NCBI GenBank assembly: GCA_905147135.1 | Contig: LR990049.1 | Coordinates: forward strand, 15,641,428-15,705,427 | Length of the DNA: 64,000 nucleotides | Reading direction: 5' to 3' | From: Blastobasis lacticolella | Lineage: Eukaryota; Arthropoda; Insecta; Lepidoptera; Blastobasidae | Notes under the pieces: generated by a model | What the model saw: the letters and a program-made list of their open reading frames with translations, nothing else | Database searches by the model: none | What the model was told of the DNA's origin: nothing | Shown: in pieces, positions 30,801 through 42,925 of the stretch | How the letters are laid out: the number at the start of each line of letters is the position of its first letter | How positions within the stretch are numbered: the first letter of the stretch is position 1 | Translations under genes and position numbers: made by a program

Positions 30801-33048
30801 ATGTTCGCATACTGAAAATTAGCTATGCGGATATTTAATTCAAATTTTTATGGTCCACTTTGTTTAAGAACCCTCTCCCTCAATCATGTTTATATACTCG
30901 TACACCCCTGCATATTGTAAAGAGATACGACATTTGATAGGTCGTAGTTTATTATTTGAAAATATGAATTATATTTTTAAAGCACATTTAAAATGTTCCT
31001 AATTCAGCCAGTAACCCTCTCTACATATCAAGGTATGCACCGCCTTATCGATTTCTGCTACTAATACAAGTAATACTTGCGTAGGTAGCTGTGTTTGAAG
31101 GATAAGGCAGCTTGCATGTATCGTAGATGTTAATGTTTATCGGATCCCACAAGCCTAAATTCCTTGAATATCCCGCCTTTCAGTTAAATGTAGGTATAGA
31201 CGGCAATCCATTTCTTAAATTTTGTAAATTCCATAAAGACCATATCTTGGCTCATATATTGATTAGTATAAAAATTGTAGTAGTATTAGTAACGGGAGAC
31301 GGAGAGACTAACCAACATGATTATAAGCATTCAAACATAGGCCTGCTCAACAGTGGAGTGCGTTAGCAATAAACTGCCAAGGATTGTAGAAAATGACACA
31401 ATGTTGAGTCTATTGTGACAAGTAACACTTCAAAGTATATAGAACCAAAAACGGAAAGTATAGATGTATATCTCGTTCCAGGCTCGGCTTCAGCCAATGG
31501 CGCTACCGAATGGAGAAACAGCAGGATCGTCGGAGGCTCAGTGACCACAATTAACCAATACCCGTATGCTTCAGCCTTGCTATTCTCCAGCAACCTCGCT
31601 ACTTACTGGCAATCCTGCGGAGGCTCCGTCCTTAACACCCGGTCAATCCTGTCAGCGGGCCACTGTTTCGTGTAAGAATTTAGTTGTATCTATTATTACT
31701 TTCGATATTCACTCTCTATTTTGTTTTTCAATTTAAATTTTGGAATAATTACCCATAAAAGTTTTCACAAAGTGCTGTTACTATGGTAATTTATGTGTGA
31801 TATTGTTGATCAAAAATAATTTGAATAATTTTTTAGTTTCTGATTGGTTTGAATATTTATATCAAAAGAATTTATGATTTTAGTATTGCACACGTGCTTT
31901 AAAAATGGTTTTCTTAAATCTTTGATTAATTACCTATAAAATTATTTTTTTGCGTAAGAACTGCTCAACAATGGCGCATAAAATTTATATGTTTGTTTTT
32001 CAGGGGAAGGTCTGCCGCTCAGTGGCGCATCCGAGTTGGCTCCACCTGGGGCAACAGTGGCGGTACCGTCCACAACACTCAACAAATCATTATGCACCCC
32101 AACTACAACAACATCAACTTAGACAACGACATCGCTATCCTGCGCAGCGCAACCACCATCGTCTACATCAACAACGCCGTCGCGCCCGCCAGCATCGCCG
32201 GCGCCAATTACAACATCGCCGACAACCAAATCGTCTGGGCCATCGGATGGGGCGCCACGTTCGTAAGTAAATTTCTTTAAACCCCTAGGCACTACTGTGT
32301 GGCATTGCCAGTATCATGGGATTTCTTTCTTACCCGTGACTGTATCTACAGTGGCTTTTGTAAAATGACTCACTCTGTGCCAGAAGCATTGCAGAGGATT
32401 TAATATCCTACTATCGAGCTACTCGTATCTAATCTAATTACGAGTTCTATACGAGTTACGCTGTGCGCGCTTTTTTCTTTACTTTGCGTCAGTAGCTAAA
32501 ACTATCTGATATGTTTTTTTTTAATGTTCTATAGGTCTACACATACAAAAAACTATGATATTCTATAATATCATCATACATGTTTTGTTCGCTTCGAAGA
32601 GAATACGTCCTTTTCTACGTCAAAGACTATATTGGTGCCAAATATAAGGCAAATATAATGGTCCGTTTGGTGGAAAAGGAAGGATTATCAGAAATTCGCT
32701 CCAACATTTATTTCTCATCCGACCACTTCAAAAGTCATTCTCAATTTCCAGTTCCAAGGACCTGGGTCTGAGCAGCTGCGCCACGTCCAGATCTGGACCG
32801 TGAACCAGAATACATGCAGGCTGCGCTATCTTGAGGTTGGTGACACCATCACCGACAACATGCTGTGCGCCGGCTGGCTGGACGTGGGCGGCCGCGACGC
32901 CTGCCAGGGAGACTCCGGCGGACCCCTCATCCACAACGGCGTGGTCGTCGGTGTCTGCTCCTTCGGAGAGCAGTGCGCTCATCCTCGCTACCCTGGCGTT
33001 AACGCTCGCGTGTCCCGCTATACTGCCTGGATTCAGGCCAATGCTTAA
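27807..33048 (+). CDS. Trypsin, complete catalytic triad, 3.6 kb first intron
   Basis: Exons 27807-27852, 31482-31671, 32004-32262 and 32752-33048 join to 792 nt (263 aa). Exon 1 was chosen because it encodes [15 protein letters not shown] with a phase 1 GTGAGT donor, matching the 46-nt first exons of the young trypsins; no nearer candidate exists before exon 2. The propeptide ends WRNSR before IVGG at residue 31. The triad is His76 (SAGHC, with Gly instead of the usual Ala before His), Asp121 and Ser220 (CQGDSGGP). Asp214 at 189 and Gly at 226 give trypsin specificity. Six Cys form the three expected disulfides. Exon 4 is GC-rich with C/G-ending codons, as in highly expressed genes. Intron 1 contains a dead LINE. 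A possible poly(A) signal is at 33238-33243. Probably a secreted digestive enzyme. Confidence 0.87.
27925..29165 (+). mobile_element. Defective LINE with reverse-transcriptase remnants, in intron 1
   Basis: Across shifting frames it shows RT motif A as [11 protein letters not shown] (the catalytic Asp is Asn), motif B as [18 protein letters not shown], motif C as YADDST, then [27 protein letters not shown] and the tail [14 protein letters not shown]. Stops and frameshifts interrupt it, and the 5' half is missing. It runs in the same direction as the host gene. Jockey/CR1-like by motif wording; clade not proven. Confidence 0.8.
29210..29400 (+). repeat. Family A repeat, short copy in the intron
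   Basis: The sequence ataacagtccactgctggaa and the following ataatctccactcctgtcag-like block match the family A repeat at lower identity. Confidence 0.45.
29410..31475. other. Remainder of trypsin intron 1
   Basis: AT-rich intron sequence. Several 60-80 codon frames occur, but none has a recognisable motif. Confidence 0.5.
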
Positions 33049-33249
33049 GACGCCTAATGCCGCAAAATATTTTTGGTGATGCGCAATTAAATTGGACATC
33101 AATTGTATTTTTAGCGAGGGCTCAATAATGCTATTCTCATATACCTTTTTTTTATTATTGTCCATGATATATTGTGTGTATAAATAACAAGGTTTACAAG
33201 TACCACCAGTGTCTTCTTTTCAAAATGTTCATAAAAAAATAAAACGTAT

Positions 33250-33720
33250 TATGTTATCCAAGACTCTACAATGGTTCATATTACTATCACTGCATATTAT
33301 AACACAACGTCCCACGCCGCGTCTGCCTGTCTATTCGCTATAAACTCAAAAATTATTAATCGGATTTTAACCATTAGACAGAGTAATTCATAAGAAAGGA
33401 TTAGGTGTGTAATTTGTTAAAATTACGAACGCGGGGCTGGTCGCTATTATTATAAAGTAGTAATTTTGGTATTAGGTAGAAAACAGATACTTCTTTTTGG
33501 TTTTAAAGAAGTTGTATCACTTATAGTCAGGGGTCTCATAATGGTACTTTATTACTGCACTCGTGTGAGGCTTTTGACCCCGAAACATACAAAATAGCTA
33601 ATATTCAATAATACAAAATGTATGTCCTCTAATACCTCTACACTATGAACGCAAATACAAACACGCACTTTGAAAATACACAACAGAAAACCCTGCCATT
33701 GTCTGGAGGTCCCAGCTGTA
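33250..33720. other. Intergenic sequence, no recognised feature
   Basis: AT-rich sequence after the trypsin 3' UTR. Nothing supported. Confidence 0.45.
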
Positions 33721-33939
33721 GGCTAATTATGGAACTCTCTTGCCAACAATTCACTGATTTCATTGATTGAAATTGTTACTTTTGCAATTACATATCGATC
33801 GATCGATTTAATAAGTTCTGTTTATTGCAATGGAATTTTGTTAGCGACTGAACCCATGAAATCGATGCGGAATCGCAAAAGTAACAATTTCAATCATTGA
33901 ATTCAGAGAATTGTTGGCAACAGCGTTACGTAATTAGCT
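33721..33939. mobile_element. MITE, second copy of the GGCTAATTA family
   Basis: It starts GGCTAATTAT and ends TAATTAGCT, with TA on both sides (33719-33720, 33940-33941). The inner motifs gttacttttgcaatt and gcaaaagtaacaatttcaat match the copy at 5270-5478. Confidence 0.65.
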
Positions 33940-34534
33940 TACTGGTCTATCTCTAAGCCATTAGTCGTCTAGTATGACACCTGTGCTGGAAAGGTTTTGC
34001 ACTCTCTTCTACTCTGCCGGACACCATATTATGACTTTCTTTATACATACAATTACAAAGTTGTAGAAAATACAATGTTAATTATGTTTTTTCTTATTTT
34101 AATATTAGTCATTTTCGTAGAAGTAACAAACGCACTACAAGATTATGCTGTGGATTAACAGGTGACTGGTCGATGAAAACGTTATCAACAGCTTATCCAT
34201 TTATTGCCCTGTTATTAGTAAAATGTGTTAACACGTATAATTTTTATTGTTCTATTGAGTTGGAATTAAATGATTATGACGAAACATTAATGAACGAACA
34301 GCAAAACTATAATTGTTATTTGATTGAAATTGGTAATAAGATAATTTATGATAAAATACAAAGGGGCGCAGAAAGCGTCAAAGAAAATGGTTCGTGATAG
34401 CGATCGTCTAGAAGAGAAGTTTTTATCTGTATTGAGACAGTATAGCATAATTTGCTTTTTCGACTCGTGTTCAGGACTTGTGGAGGAATCCAATATAATG
34501 TATCCAATGGTTAATTAATGATGATTGAGAGTGA

Positions 34535-34790
34535 TTGGCCGTGTGGTGTCAGGCAGAGTAGAATAGCACCAACCCCTTACACTCGTGGGTGTCGTACAAG
34601 GCGACTAATGATTTCGAGGCAAAAGATATAGAGTATTCGTACGCTGGTAAATGAACAGCAACGTTCTCCATCGTTATAATTATAGCACAGCGATCTCCAA
34701 TCCACCTATGAAGTGTAGATATTATGGTAATAACCTCCCTTTTCGTGGGAGAGGCTCTTAGTTCTGCAGTGGACTGTTATGGGCTGAGAT
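34535..34790 (-). repeat. Family A repeat, inverted copy
   Basis: On the minus strand it reads cataacagtccactgcagaa through aaaagggaggttattaccat to acacccacgagtgtaagggg, matching 22660-22915. Confidence 0.6.
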
Positions 34791-35007
34791 GATGAGAGTG
34801 ATTGAATAACTGCAAGTACTCTGATGATATTGTAGGAGCCTTGGTGAACTTGTGGTTAAGGCCCAATTTTTGAACTGTTTCAAAATTCGCAGTCCATGCC
34901 TGCCTAGACTTGCTTGCTGACCCGACAGAAAATCTGCATCCAGACAATAATATACCTATCTTTATCTGATGCCTACTGCATAAAGAAACCTAGAGCGATC
35001 CATAGTA

Positions 35008-36145
35008 GGGTAAAAGCCGGATACTTGCCCCAGTGGGATTGTTGCCCCGGTTTTAAATACACTATGTTAGGGATGTTGGTGGCGTTAGCTCTCTACTACG
35101 ATTGAAAGTGGCCCTTCTGAAGGCCTTAGTGCCATATAATCCATCAGTGTAGGCGCACGCGTTTTGTAATTTATGAGTAAAAATCTTTGATGGGCGTCAA
35201 AATTATATTGGTGAGTAATTGCCATTGAATATTTTTGTTACTAATTGTGGTATCAATATACTTTTTGTTTCTTTGCATGCATAAGAGCTTAAACTACATT
35301 GTTGATTATATTTAGTTGCTGAAAAGATTTTATGTATTTCACAAGTATCCGTATAAAAAAGGATAGTCGCCCCTAGGGGCAACTATCCGCAACTGTAATG
35401 TATGTAAAGGCATTTTTTTTTCTTTAGGCGTTTTTCCAACTTATAATTCTTAAAGAAATCTGTCACTGCTACCGTTCTAGGCGAGCAAAATGCCTCGCAA
35501 GTATAAACGAAAATCAGACGTGGTGCCTCCACATTAGCTAGTCAGAAGATAGTTTAAGGAATACCGTTATGGCGTTTAAAAGAGGGGCTGAAGATCAACC
35601 TCATCAGTTCAGTGGTCTTCAGTCCGGCTGCGTCGACACCGACAAGACTGCCTTCTGGGATATCTGTGATCCTCTGAACAGATTGTGGTTGGAGAGGATA
35701 TCAATGCCCACATGGTCCAGATGAAAACCCATGACCGAACGAAATGGCGAAGAAAAAGCTGGAAAGCGGATCCTGCCTGATAGACGACGGAATTCAAACA
35801 TTAAAACTTCAAACTATTACTTAACAATAATTAATAATAGTTTGATTTGTGCTTAATAAAGGATATCAGTAAATAATAAACATTGATTCTATCCAACAAA
35901 ATCATAGTGAGGCTTTTATCCTCGCACGAGGCAACTATCCCCCGAAATTTTATACCATAGGGCAACTATCCCCCTTTTGAGAGGTCCAGTAAAACAGGAT
36001 TTACTCAGAACCAATAATAATTACGTTAAAGGCTATTGTAGAAGATCAAAGATAGAAGTTTTGATATAGCACAAGTCTTATTAAGTGCATATTTTTAAAC
36101 AATAGAGCTTTTTTGTAAAGTGGGGCAAGTATCCGGCTTTTACCC
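35008..36145. mobile_element. 1138-bp DNA transposon remnant with 25-bp inverted repeats, TA duplication
   Basis: The ends GGGTAAAAGCCGGATACTTG (and five more bases) are exact inverse complements, flanked by TA at 35006-35007 and 36146-36147. The equivalent site near gene copy 2 (about 39335-39345, catagtacatggagc) lacks it, confirming insertion. Subterminal repeats of gggcaactatcc occur inside. At about 35487 a frame begins MPRKYKRKSD, like the start of pogo/Tigger-type transposases, but is broken by stops. At about 35610-35781 lies a LINE C-terminal fragment (EDINAHMVQMKTHDRTKWRR). It sits about 150 bp upstream of the first young trypsin's TATA box. Confidence 0.7.
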
Positions 36146-36183
36146 TATATGGAGCATTATTACTATTTAGCATATGAAAAATG

Positions 36184-36298
36184 TTATCTTTTAACACCTA
36201 AGCAAGATAAAAGTATATATGTCAGCTACAAGGGATTAAATCGATATCTTAACAGACCAATATATATAGAAGGGCAGGTCATTGCCGGTATCCACAGT
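36184..36298 (+). promoter_or_regulatory. Promoter of young trypsin copy 1
   Basis: TTATCT (36184-36189) and AGATAA (36205-36210) form an inverted pair of GATA-factor sites. TATATATA starts at 36261, and ACAGT initiator-like bases are at 36294-36298. ATG at 36316. Confidence 0.55.
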
Positions 36299-36315
36299 TG
36301 TAAGGAATAGTCAGG

Positions 36316-37743
36316 ATGCGTGTAGCAGTTGTTCTTTTGGCCGCCCTCGTCGCCGTTTCGGGTAAGCATTACAATTATAAATAAAATGTAGACAACATAA
36401 AATAAAATTAATGTCTGAATTTTTTGAATGTATATAACGATAATAAATAAGTTCATGCTCATTATTATCAATTTCTATTTTATTATATATACGTTTTTTA
36501 CCTGGTGGTAAGCGGTAACTACGATTTAAGCATTTCGGATGCAAAAAAATATTTTAAATGTTCCATAAAACATAAATTATAGGATTATTTGGTCTGATTA
36601 ATCTGAAATTATAATTATTTTATCAACTGTAAAACTACATAATATTATAAAACAAATTGTCTTAGTGATAAAAATCTAAAGGCCCCGAGTTCAACTAAGT
36701 ATAGTTAACTAGCAAGTTCCTCCAAAGTAGAAGGGAATGAAAACATTTATATTCTGAGTATTTAATGTTATTATACAAATCACCCGATTACATTACTTTT
36801 CAGCATCCTCGGTTTCCGAGGAATGGCGCAGCAACAGGATTGTTGGTGGGTCGGTGACCACCATCAACCAATACCCATTTGGCACGGCCTTGCTGTTCTC
36901 TAGCAACCTGGCAACTTACTGGCAATCCTGCGGTGGTTCCCTCCTCAACACTCGCTCCGTTCTGTCTGCTGCCCATTGCTTCTGGTACGATATTCACATT
37001 CCTAAATTTGATTTTACATATATATTATCTACTGGTTAGTTTAATTATAAAATTAATATGTTTGTTTCGCAGGGGAAGGTCTGCCGCTCAATGGCGTATC
37101 CGTGTCGGCTCCACCTGGGCCAACAGCGGCGGCACCGTCCACAACACACAGCAGATCATCAACCACCCCAACTACAACAACAACAACGTAGACAACGATG
37201 TCTCCATCCTGCGCAGTGCCACTACCATCGTCTACATCAACAACGCCGTGGCGCCCGCCAGCATCGCCGGTGCCAACTACAACCTCGCCGACAACCAAGT
37301 CGTTTGGGCCATCGGATGGGGCACCACCTCTGTCAGTACATTCTTCGATGACCAACAATTAATACACCCATACACGCCTGAACATAAGAAGGCGTACTAT
37401 TTTTCCACATGATTGAATATTAAACTTGAACGTTTTAAATTTCTAGTTCGGCGGCCAATCTTCTGAGCAGCTGCGCCACGTGCAGATCTGGACCGTGAAC
37501 CAGGCCACCTGCAGGAACCGCTACGCCACGGTCGGCAACACCGTCACCGACAACATGCTGTGCGCCGGCTGGCTGGACGTGGGCGGCCGCGACGCCTGCC
37601 AGGGAGACTCCGGCGGACCCCTCATCCACAACGGCGTGGTCGTCGGTGTCTGCTCCTGGGGCCGCCAGTGCGCTCTCGCTCAGTTCCCTGGTGTCAACGC
37701 TCGCGTATCTCGCTTCACCGCTTGGATCCAAGCTAACGCTTAA
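36316..37743 (+). CDS. Trypsin, young array copy 1
   Basis: Exons 36316-36361, 36804-36984, 37073-37331 and 37447-37743 join to 783 nt (260 aa). Signal peptide [15 protein letters not shown], propeptide ending EEWRSNR, then IVGG at residue 28. Triad His73, Asp118 and Ser217. Asp211 (189), Gly215 (193) and Gly at 226 are all present, so a fully active trypsin is expected. The three standard invertebrate disulfides can form (six Cys). The exon 2 donor is GTACGA, weaker than GTAAGT but kept in all five complete copies. Exon 3 differs from later copies at NNNNVDND and [14 protein letters not shown] is at 37772-37777. Strong C/G-ending codon bias in exons 3-4 suggests high expression. Likely a secreted midgut digestive enzyme, made as a self-activating zymogen. 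Confidence 0.93.
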
Positions 37744-39376
37744 GATGTACCTACCGCATATAATTAAGTTAAATAAAATCCATTGTCTATAAAATTATCT
37801 GAATTATTTTTCGGCATTTATTTACAATTCCTGAAATGGCAACCTAAAAATGTTGCTTATTTTAAATTAACATCAAACATTTGTAGCATATTTTAATAAA
37901 CCCGTAAGTAATTAAATTAAAATATTGAAATATCTCTATTACGATTGAGCAAGGTAAAGCGACATAACTATGATTAAGGTACAGCGCCTCCAGCCTTGAT
38001 GTTTTATTACATTTGAAAGATGTAACGTAATGCTTCTTTTAAAATCGTGCCGTTTCAATTTACCTAGTTTAATTAATCTAGATTTGCCCTCAAATGCTGT
38101 TTTATAACGACAAAAGGATTGTGTTTACATAAACATACTTACCTAGGTAAGTACCTACTTACCTAGGTAGGTATGTAGCTCGTCTACAAGATACCTGCTA
38201 TAATCCTACCTGAAGACTTCAAGATTATATTTTTTGGGGAACAGTACAGCAGGCATAGCATTCTCAGAAGTGCGCATAAGAAAGTGCTAGTGGTAGTGTA
38301 GTGTCCAACCGCAACGCATTACCTTGATGTGGCTCTTGTTAGTTCTTTAGGTAAGACCTGTTCCAAAATTGATTCGGGGAGAGCGTTTGCTTTTCTATGA
38401 CTATACTTAGTCCAAAACACACAATTTGGAAGACTTTTCTGTAGAAAAGCCGATCGACGATAATAAATTTAGTTTATTTAATACCGGAAATCATGATTAA
38501 TATATCTACTGATGCAAATTATGATCACTGAAATATCTGGCTTGCAAAACAAGTTTTGGGTACGAAGACCAGCCAGTCGAAATTGAACTCTGAGTTGTCA
38601 AAATATTTAATATTCTTTCGTAATAGAGAATTCCGCGACATAGGCATCCGAAACAAAGCTCTTGTTTATGTTGATGTTAGGGTTGGAAATGACTGCTTTG
38701 AGTGAACACTGCAGATAGTTCCAGGTTGCTCAGAGATCAATGGAGAGAGCAAAGTTTAGTATCTGATTATTGGATTAAAAGGCCAGCGGCTGGTCAAGGA
38801 GCAAGAAGCAGATTGTGGACTGTGTTGTGTTGATCTACAGATAGAAGTAAAGATGGGTAGGATAAACGCTAATGAGCAATGAATGCAGGGATAGTTGGAC
38901 GCTGGAAAACAAGACCGAGACAGAGATCGGTCGGTACAAATTGTTTCAAGATCCTCAATGCAGCCAGTCATGTACCTCTCTTAACGACAGTCAGTACAGT
39001 AGGGATTGTTAGTTATTTTTCCAAAAATCTCTACTGGACAAATAAATACATCCGAGTGGGGATTTTTGGAAAATAAAGTTTGTTTGTTTGTTGTTGTAAA
39101 GCTGGTGGGGATAAACAAACTTCACAGTGTACATACACACTTTTTATTGTTTTATTACATGTATTGATTTAATCTCTCACTTTTTTACGGTTGTTGTTCA
39201 GAAGGTCTATTTTTGAAAGGCGAGCGCTAGCAGTGATGCGAACGGTTTCAAAAATGGCAGTCCAGGCCTGCCTTTACTTCCTTCCTGACCCGACAGAAAC
39301 TCTGTCCACTACACAAAGAAACCTAGAGCGATACATAGTACATGGAGCATTACTATTATTAAGCATTATAAAACAT
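37744..39376. repeat. Downstream flank of trypsin copy 1, part of the tandem unit
   Basis: 37744-39070 is homologous to 40916-42255 and 46471-47820 (starting aagatgtacctaccgcatat). It contains a (ggta)-type self-complementary tract at about 38145-38180. It lacks the SINE present in the next two units. No gene is supported. Confidence 0.6.
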
Positions 39377-39377
39377 G

Positions 39378-39475
39378 TTATCTTTTACAAGATAAAATTA
39401 AGCAGCTAAATATAAAATCGATATCTTAACCGAGCAATATATATACAAGGGCAGGTCATTGTCGGTATCCACAGT
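39378..39475 (+). promoter_or_regulatory. Promoter of young trypsin copy 2
   Basis: TTATCT 39378-39383 and AGATAA 39390-39395 are closer together than in copy 1. TATATATA at 39438-39445; ACAGT near 39471. ATG at 39493. Confidence 0.55.
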
Positions 39476-39492
39476 TCTAAGGAATAGCCAGG

Positions 39493-40915
39493 ATGCGTGC
39501 AGCAGTTGTACTTTTGGCCGCCCTCGTCGCCGTTTCGGGTAAGCATTACAATTATAAATAAAAGGTAGGCTATGCGTAAATACAATTAGCATCTGACTTT
39601 TTTAATTGTCCATAGTACGATAATAATAAGACCATTAGTTCCTACGTAATTATAATAATTTTTTGATTTATATTTTATACAATTTTTAGTTATTTTTATA
39701 CCTTATGATAAGCGGTAACTGTCGCTCATAACAGCCACGATTAAAGCATTTAAGCTGCAAAAATTATATTTTAAATGTTCCATAAAACATGGTTTTTAAG
39801 AGGCTTTGGTCCCATAATTCTGAAATCATACATATATTTATATTTAACTATGCAAGGTTACTTTTTATAAATGGTTGTAACTTTAAGATGTTGTTCAATA
39901 AACGATTTAATTTGTTGTATTTATATTCATGTTGTATGAATGTTATTAGACAAATCACCCGATTACATTATTTTTACAGCTTCCTCGGTTTCCAAGGAAT
40001 GGCGCAGCAACAGGATCGTTGGTGGGTCGGTGACCACTATCAACCAATACCCATATAGCACGGCCTTGCTGTTCTCTAGCAACCTAGTAACTTACTGGCA
40101 ATCCTGCGGTGGTTCCCTCCTCACCACTCGCTCCGTACTGTCTGCTGCCCATTGCTTCTGGTACGATATTCACATTTCTTAATTTGATTTTACATATATA
40201 TTACTGGTTAGTTTAATTATAAAATTGATATGTTTGTTTCGTAGGGGAAGGACTGCCGCTCAATGGCGTATCCGTGTCGGCTCCACCTGGGCCAACAGCG
40301 GCGGCGCCGTCCATAACACACAGCAGATCATCAACCACGCCATCTACAACAACAACAACTTAGACAACGATATCTCCATCCTGCGCAGTGTCACCACCAT
40401 CGTCTACATCAACAACGCCGTCGCGCCCGTCAGCATCGCCAGTGCCAACTACAACCTCGCAGATAACCAAGCCGTTTGGGCCATCGGATGGGGCACCACC
40501 TCTGTCAGTACATTCTTGGATGACCAACAATTTTAACACCCATACACGCCTGAACATAAGAAAGCGTACTCTTTTTCCACATGATTGAATATTAAACTTG
40601 AACGTTTTAAATTTCTAGTTCGGCGGCCAATCTTCTGAGCAGCTGCGCCACGTGCAGATCTGGACCGTGAACCAGGCCACCTGCAGGAACCGCTACGCCA
40701 CGGTCGGCAACACCGTTACCGACAACATGCTGTGCGCCGGCTGGCTGGACGTGGGCGGCCGCGACGCCTGCCAGGGAGACTCCGGCGGACCCCTCATCCA
40801 CTACGGCGTGGTCGTCGGTGTCTGCTCCTGGGGCCGCCAGTGCGCTCTCGCTCAGTTCCCTGGTGTCAACACTCGCGTATCTCGCTACACCGCTTGGATC
40901 CAAGCTAACGCTTAA
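39493..40915 (+). CDS. Trypsin, young array copy 2
   Basis: Exons 39493-39538, 39980-40160, 40245-40503 and 40619-40915 give 260 aa. The signal peptide starts MRAAVVLL (Ala3 instead of Val). All catalytic and pocket residues are as in copy 1. Differences visible in the mature protein: SKEEW-type change in the propeptide (Lys for Glu), [37 protein letters not shown], and IHYGVVVG instead of IHNGVVVG just after the nucleophile loop. It is the most diverged of the five complete young copies. Intron 1 is only 441 nt, lacking a block found in copies 3-5. AATAAA at 40944-40949. Confidence 0.92.
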
Positions 40916-40949
40916 GATGTACCTACCGCATATAATTAAGTTAAATAAA

Positions 40950-42143
40950 TTCCATTTTCTAAAAGTAACTGAATTATTTTTCGTCACTTATTCACAATTC
41001 CTGAAATGGCAACCTAAAAATGTAGCTTATTTTAAATTTACGTCAAACATTTGTAGCATATTGTAGTAAACCCGCAATTTAATTAAAATATCTCTATCAC
41101 TATTTAGCAAGGTAAAGGGATATAACTATGATTAAAGTACAGCACCTCCAGCCTTAATGTTCTAAAACATTTAAAACATGAATGTAATGTTTCTTTTAAA
41201 ATCATACCGTTTCAGTTTACCTAGTTTAATTAATCTAGATTTGCCCTCGAATGCTGATTTATAACGACAATAGGATTGTGTTTGCTAGGATAGGATAGAA
41301 GACTCCAAGATTGTATTTTTCCGAGGACAATAACGCAGGCATAGCATTTCTCAGCAGCGCGCATAAGAAAGTGCTAGTGGTAGTGTAGTGTCCAGCAGCT
41401 ACTCTTTACCTCGATGTGGGTCTTGTTAATCTTCAGGTATGACCTGTTCCAAAAGTGATTGGGAAAGAGCATTTGCTTTTCTATGACTTAGCATACTTAG
41501 TCCAAAACACACAATTTTGAAGACGTTTCAATAATTTATCCGACCGACAATAATAAACAGATTTTTTTAAAACCAGAAATCATGATTTATCTACCGATAC
41601 AAATTATGATCAGTGAAATATCTGGCTTGCAAAACAAGTTTAGGGTACGAAGACCAGCCAGTCAAAATTGAACTCTGAGTTGTCAAAATATTTAATATTC
41701 TTTCGTTATAGAGAAATCCGCGACATAGGCATCCAAAACAAAGCTCTTTTGTATGTTGATGTTAGGGTTGGAAATGACTGCTCTGAGTGAACACTGCAGA
41801 AAGCTCCAGGTTGTTCAGATATTAATGGAGAGGGCAAAGTTTAGTATCTGATTATTGGACTAAAAGGCCAGCGAGTGGTTAAGGAGCAAGACGCAGATTC
41901 TGGACTGTCTTGTGTTGATCTACAAACAGAAGTAAAGACGCAGGATACAACGCGAATGAGCAATGAACGCAGAGATAGTTGGACGCTGGAAAGGAAGACC
42001 GAGACAGGGGTCGGTCGGTACAGATTGTTTCAAGATCCGCGATGCAGCCAGTCATGTACCTCTCTTAACGACAACCAGCATCATTTCACCGCTTCCAAGC
42101 ATTTTCTTCCATCAGTTGACCTCTGCGTATTCCATAAGCCTAC
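40950..42143. repeat. Tandem-unit flank (unit of copy 2)
   Basis: Nearly identical to 46505-47708; for example 41875-42192 and 47440-47757 translate identically. The open frames here are not convincing genes: the same region in the copy 1 flank is disrupted, and no motif is recognised. Confidence 0.65.
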
Positions 42144-42256
42144 TTATTCCAAAAATCCCCACCGACATATCTGTGTCGGTAGGATTTGTTAGTTATTTTT
42201 CCAAAAATCTCCAATGGACAAATAAATACATCTGAGTGGGGATTTTTGGAAAATAA
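42144..42256. mobile_element. Small MITE with ccaaaaatccccac inverted ends
   Basis: The left end ttattccaaaaatccccac and right end gtggggatttttggaaaata are inverse complements over about 19 bp, with an inner hairpin accgacatatctgtgtcggt. An identical copy is at 47709-47821. The right half alone is in the copy 1 flank at about 39005-39080. Confidence 0.5.
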
Positions 42257-42925
42257 AGTTTGTGTATCCGTACCAGATGAAGCCGTGTAGGCATGACCCG
42301 TTTTTCAGTTTATATACCCTCAATCACAACACTGAGCAAGTCAGGGCTGAGGACAGAACCGTGGTGAACACCTACCTTTAGTAATCGGGAAAGGATTAAT
42401 TACTGTATATACTCGTAGGTACAGATTTGGATCTTAGATCGCATAAGATTACCTTTCAAGCGACACTATCAAAAGCGCTCTACAGATCGAGAAATGGAGA
42501 AAACCCTGAGGGCAAAGATCATATAGTAAAAAAAACAACGTATACACGAATCTACTCAAACATACGGAACAACATTAAAAATTATTTATAGAAAAAGGAA
42601 AAAGAAAAGTATAACAGAGACAAATCGACGGAAAAAAGATACTCCAATCTCGTTACCTGTGCCATGTTGCCTGTATAATAGTGTAATGGGACCACACCCA
42701 GCGTATGCCACGACAGATGCCGGTTTCAGTGATGCACGGACAAAAGTACCACAAGGAATAAGTATATGAAATAAATAAATAAATATTAGTTGTTTAAATA
42801 TATACATATGTATACATATTATATATGTGTTATATTATCATACTCTTTTGTATAAAATTCAGCGAAAGACTAAAAAATATTCTATTGTCAGTTTTTATTT
42901 CACTGTTTGTAACGTGTGTGTCTAA

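Noticed and set aside
36879..37412. 177-codon + strand frame overlapping exons 2 and 3 of copy 1 (also in copies 3 and 5)
   Set aside because: It reads exon 2 in the wrong frame and crosses intron 2; only its exon 3 part is the real protease frame. The spliced model explains the region better.
37435..37731. 98-codon minus-strand reading frame opposite the last exon of trypsin copy 1, repeated at the same place in copies 2-5 (e.g. 40607-40987, 46162-46458, 55092-55388, 60414-60710)
   Set aside because: It is the antisense shadow of a GC-rich exon with biased third positions, and exists in each copy only because the sense exon is conserved.
41875..42192. 105-codon frame identical at 47440-47757
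   Set aside because: Identity comes from recent segmental duplication of the whole flank. The homologous region after copy 1 is disrupted, the frame runs into a MITE, and no protein motif is seen.
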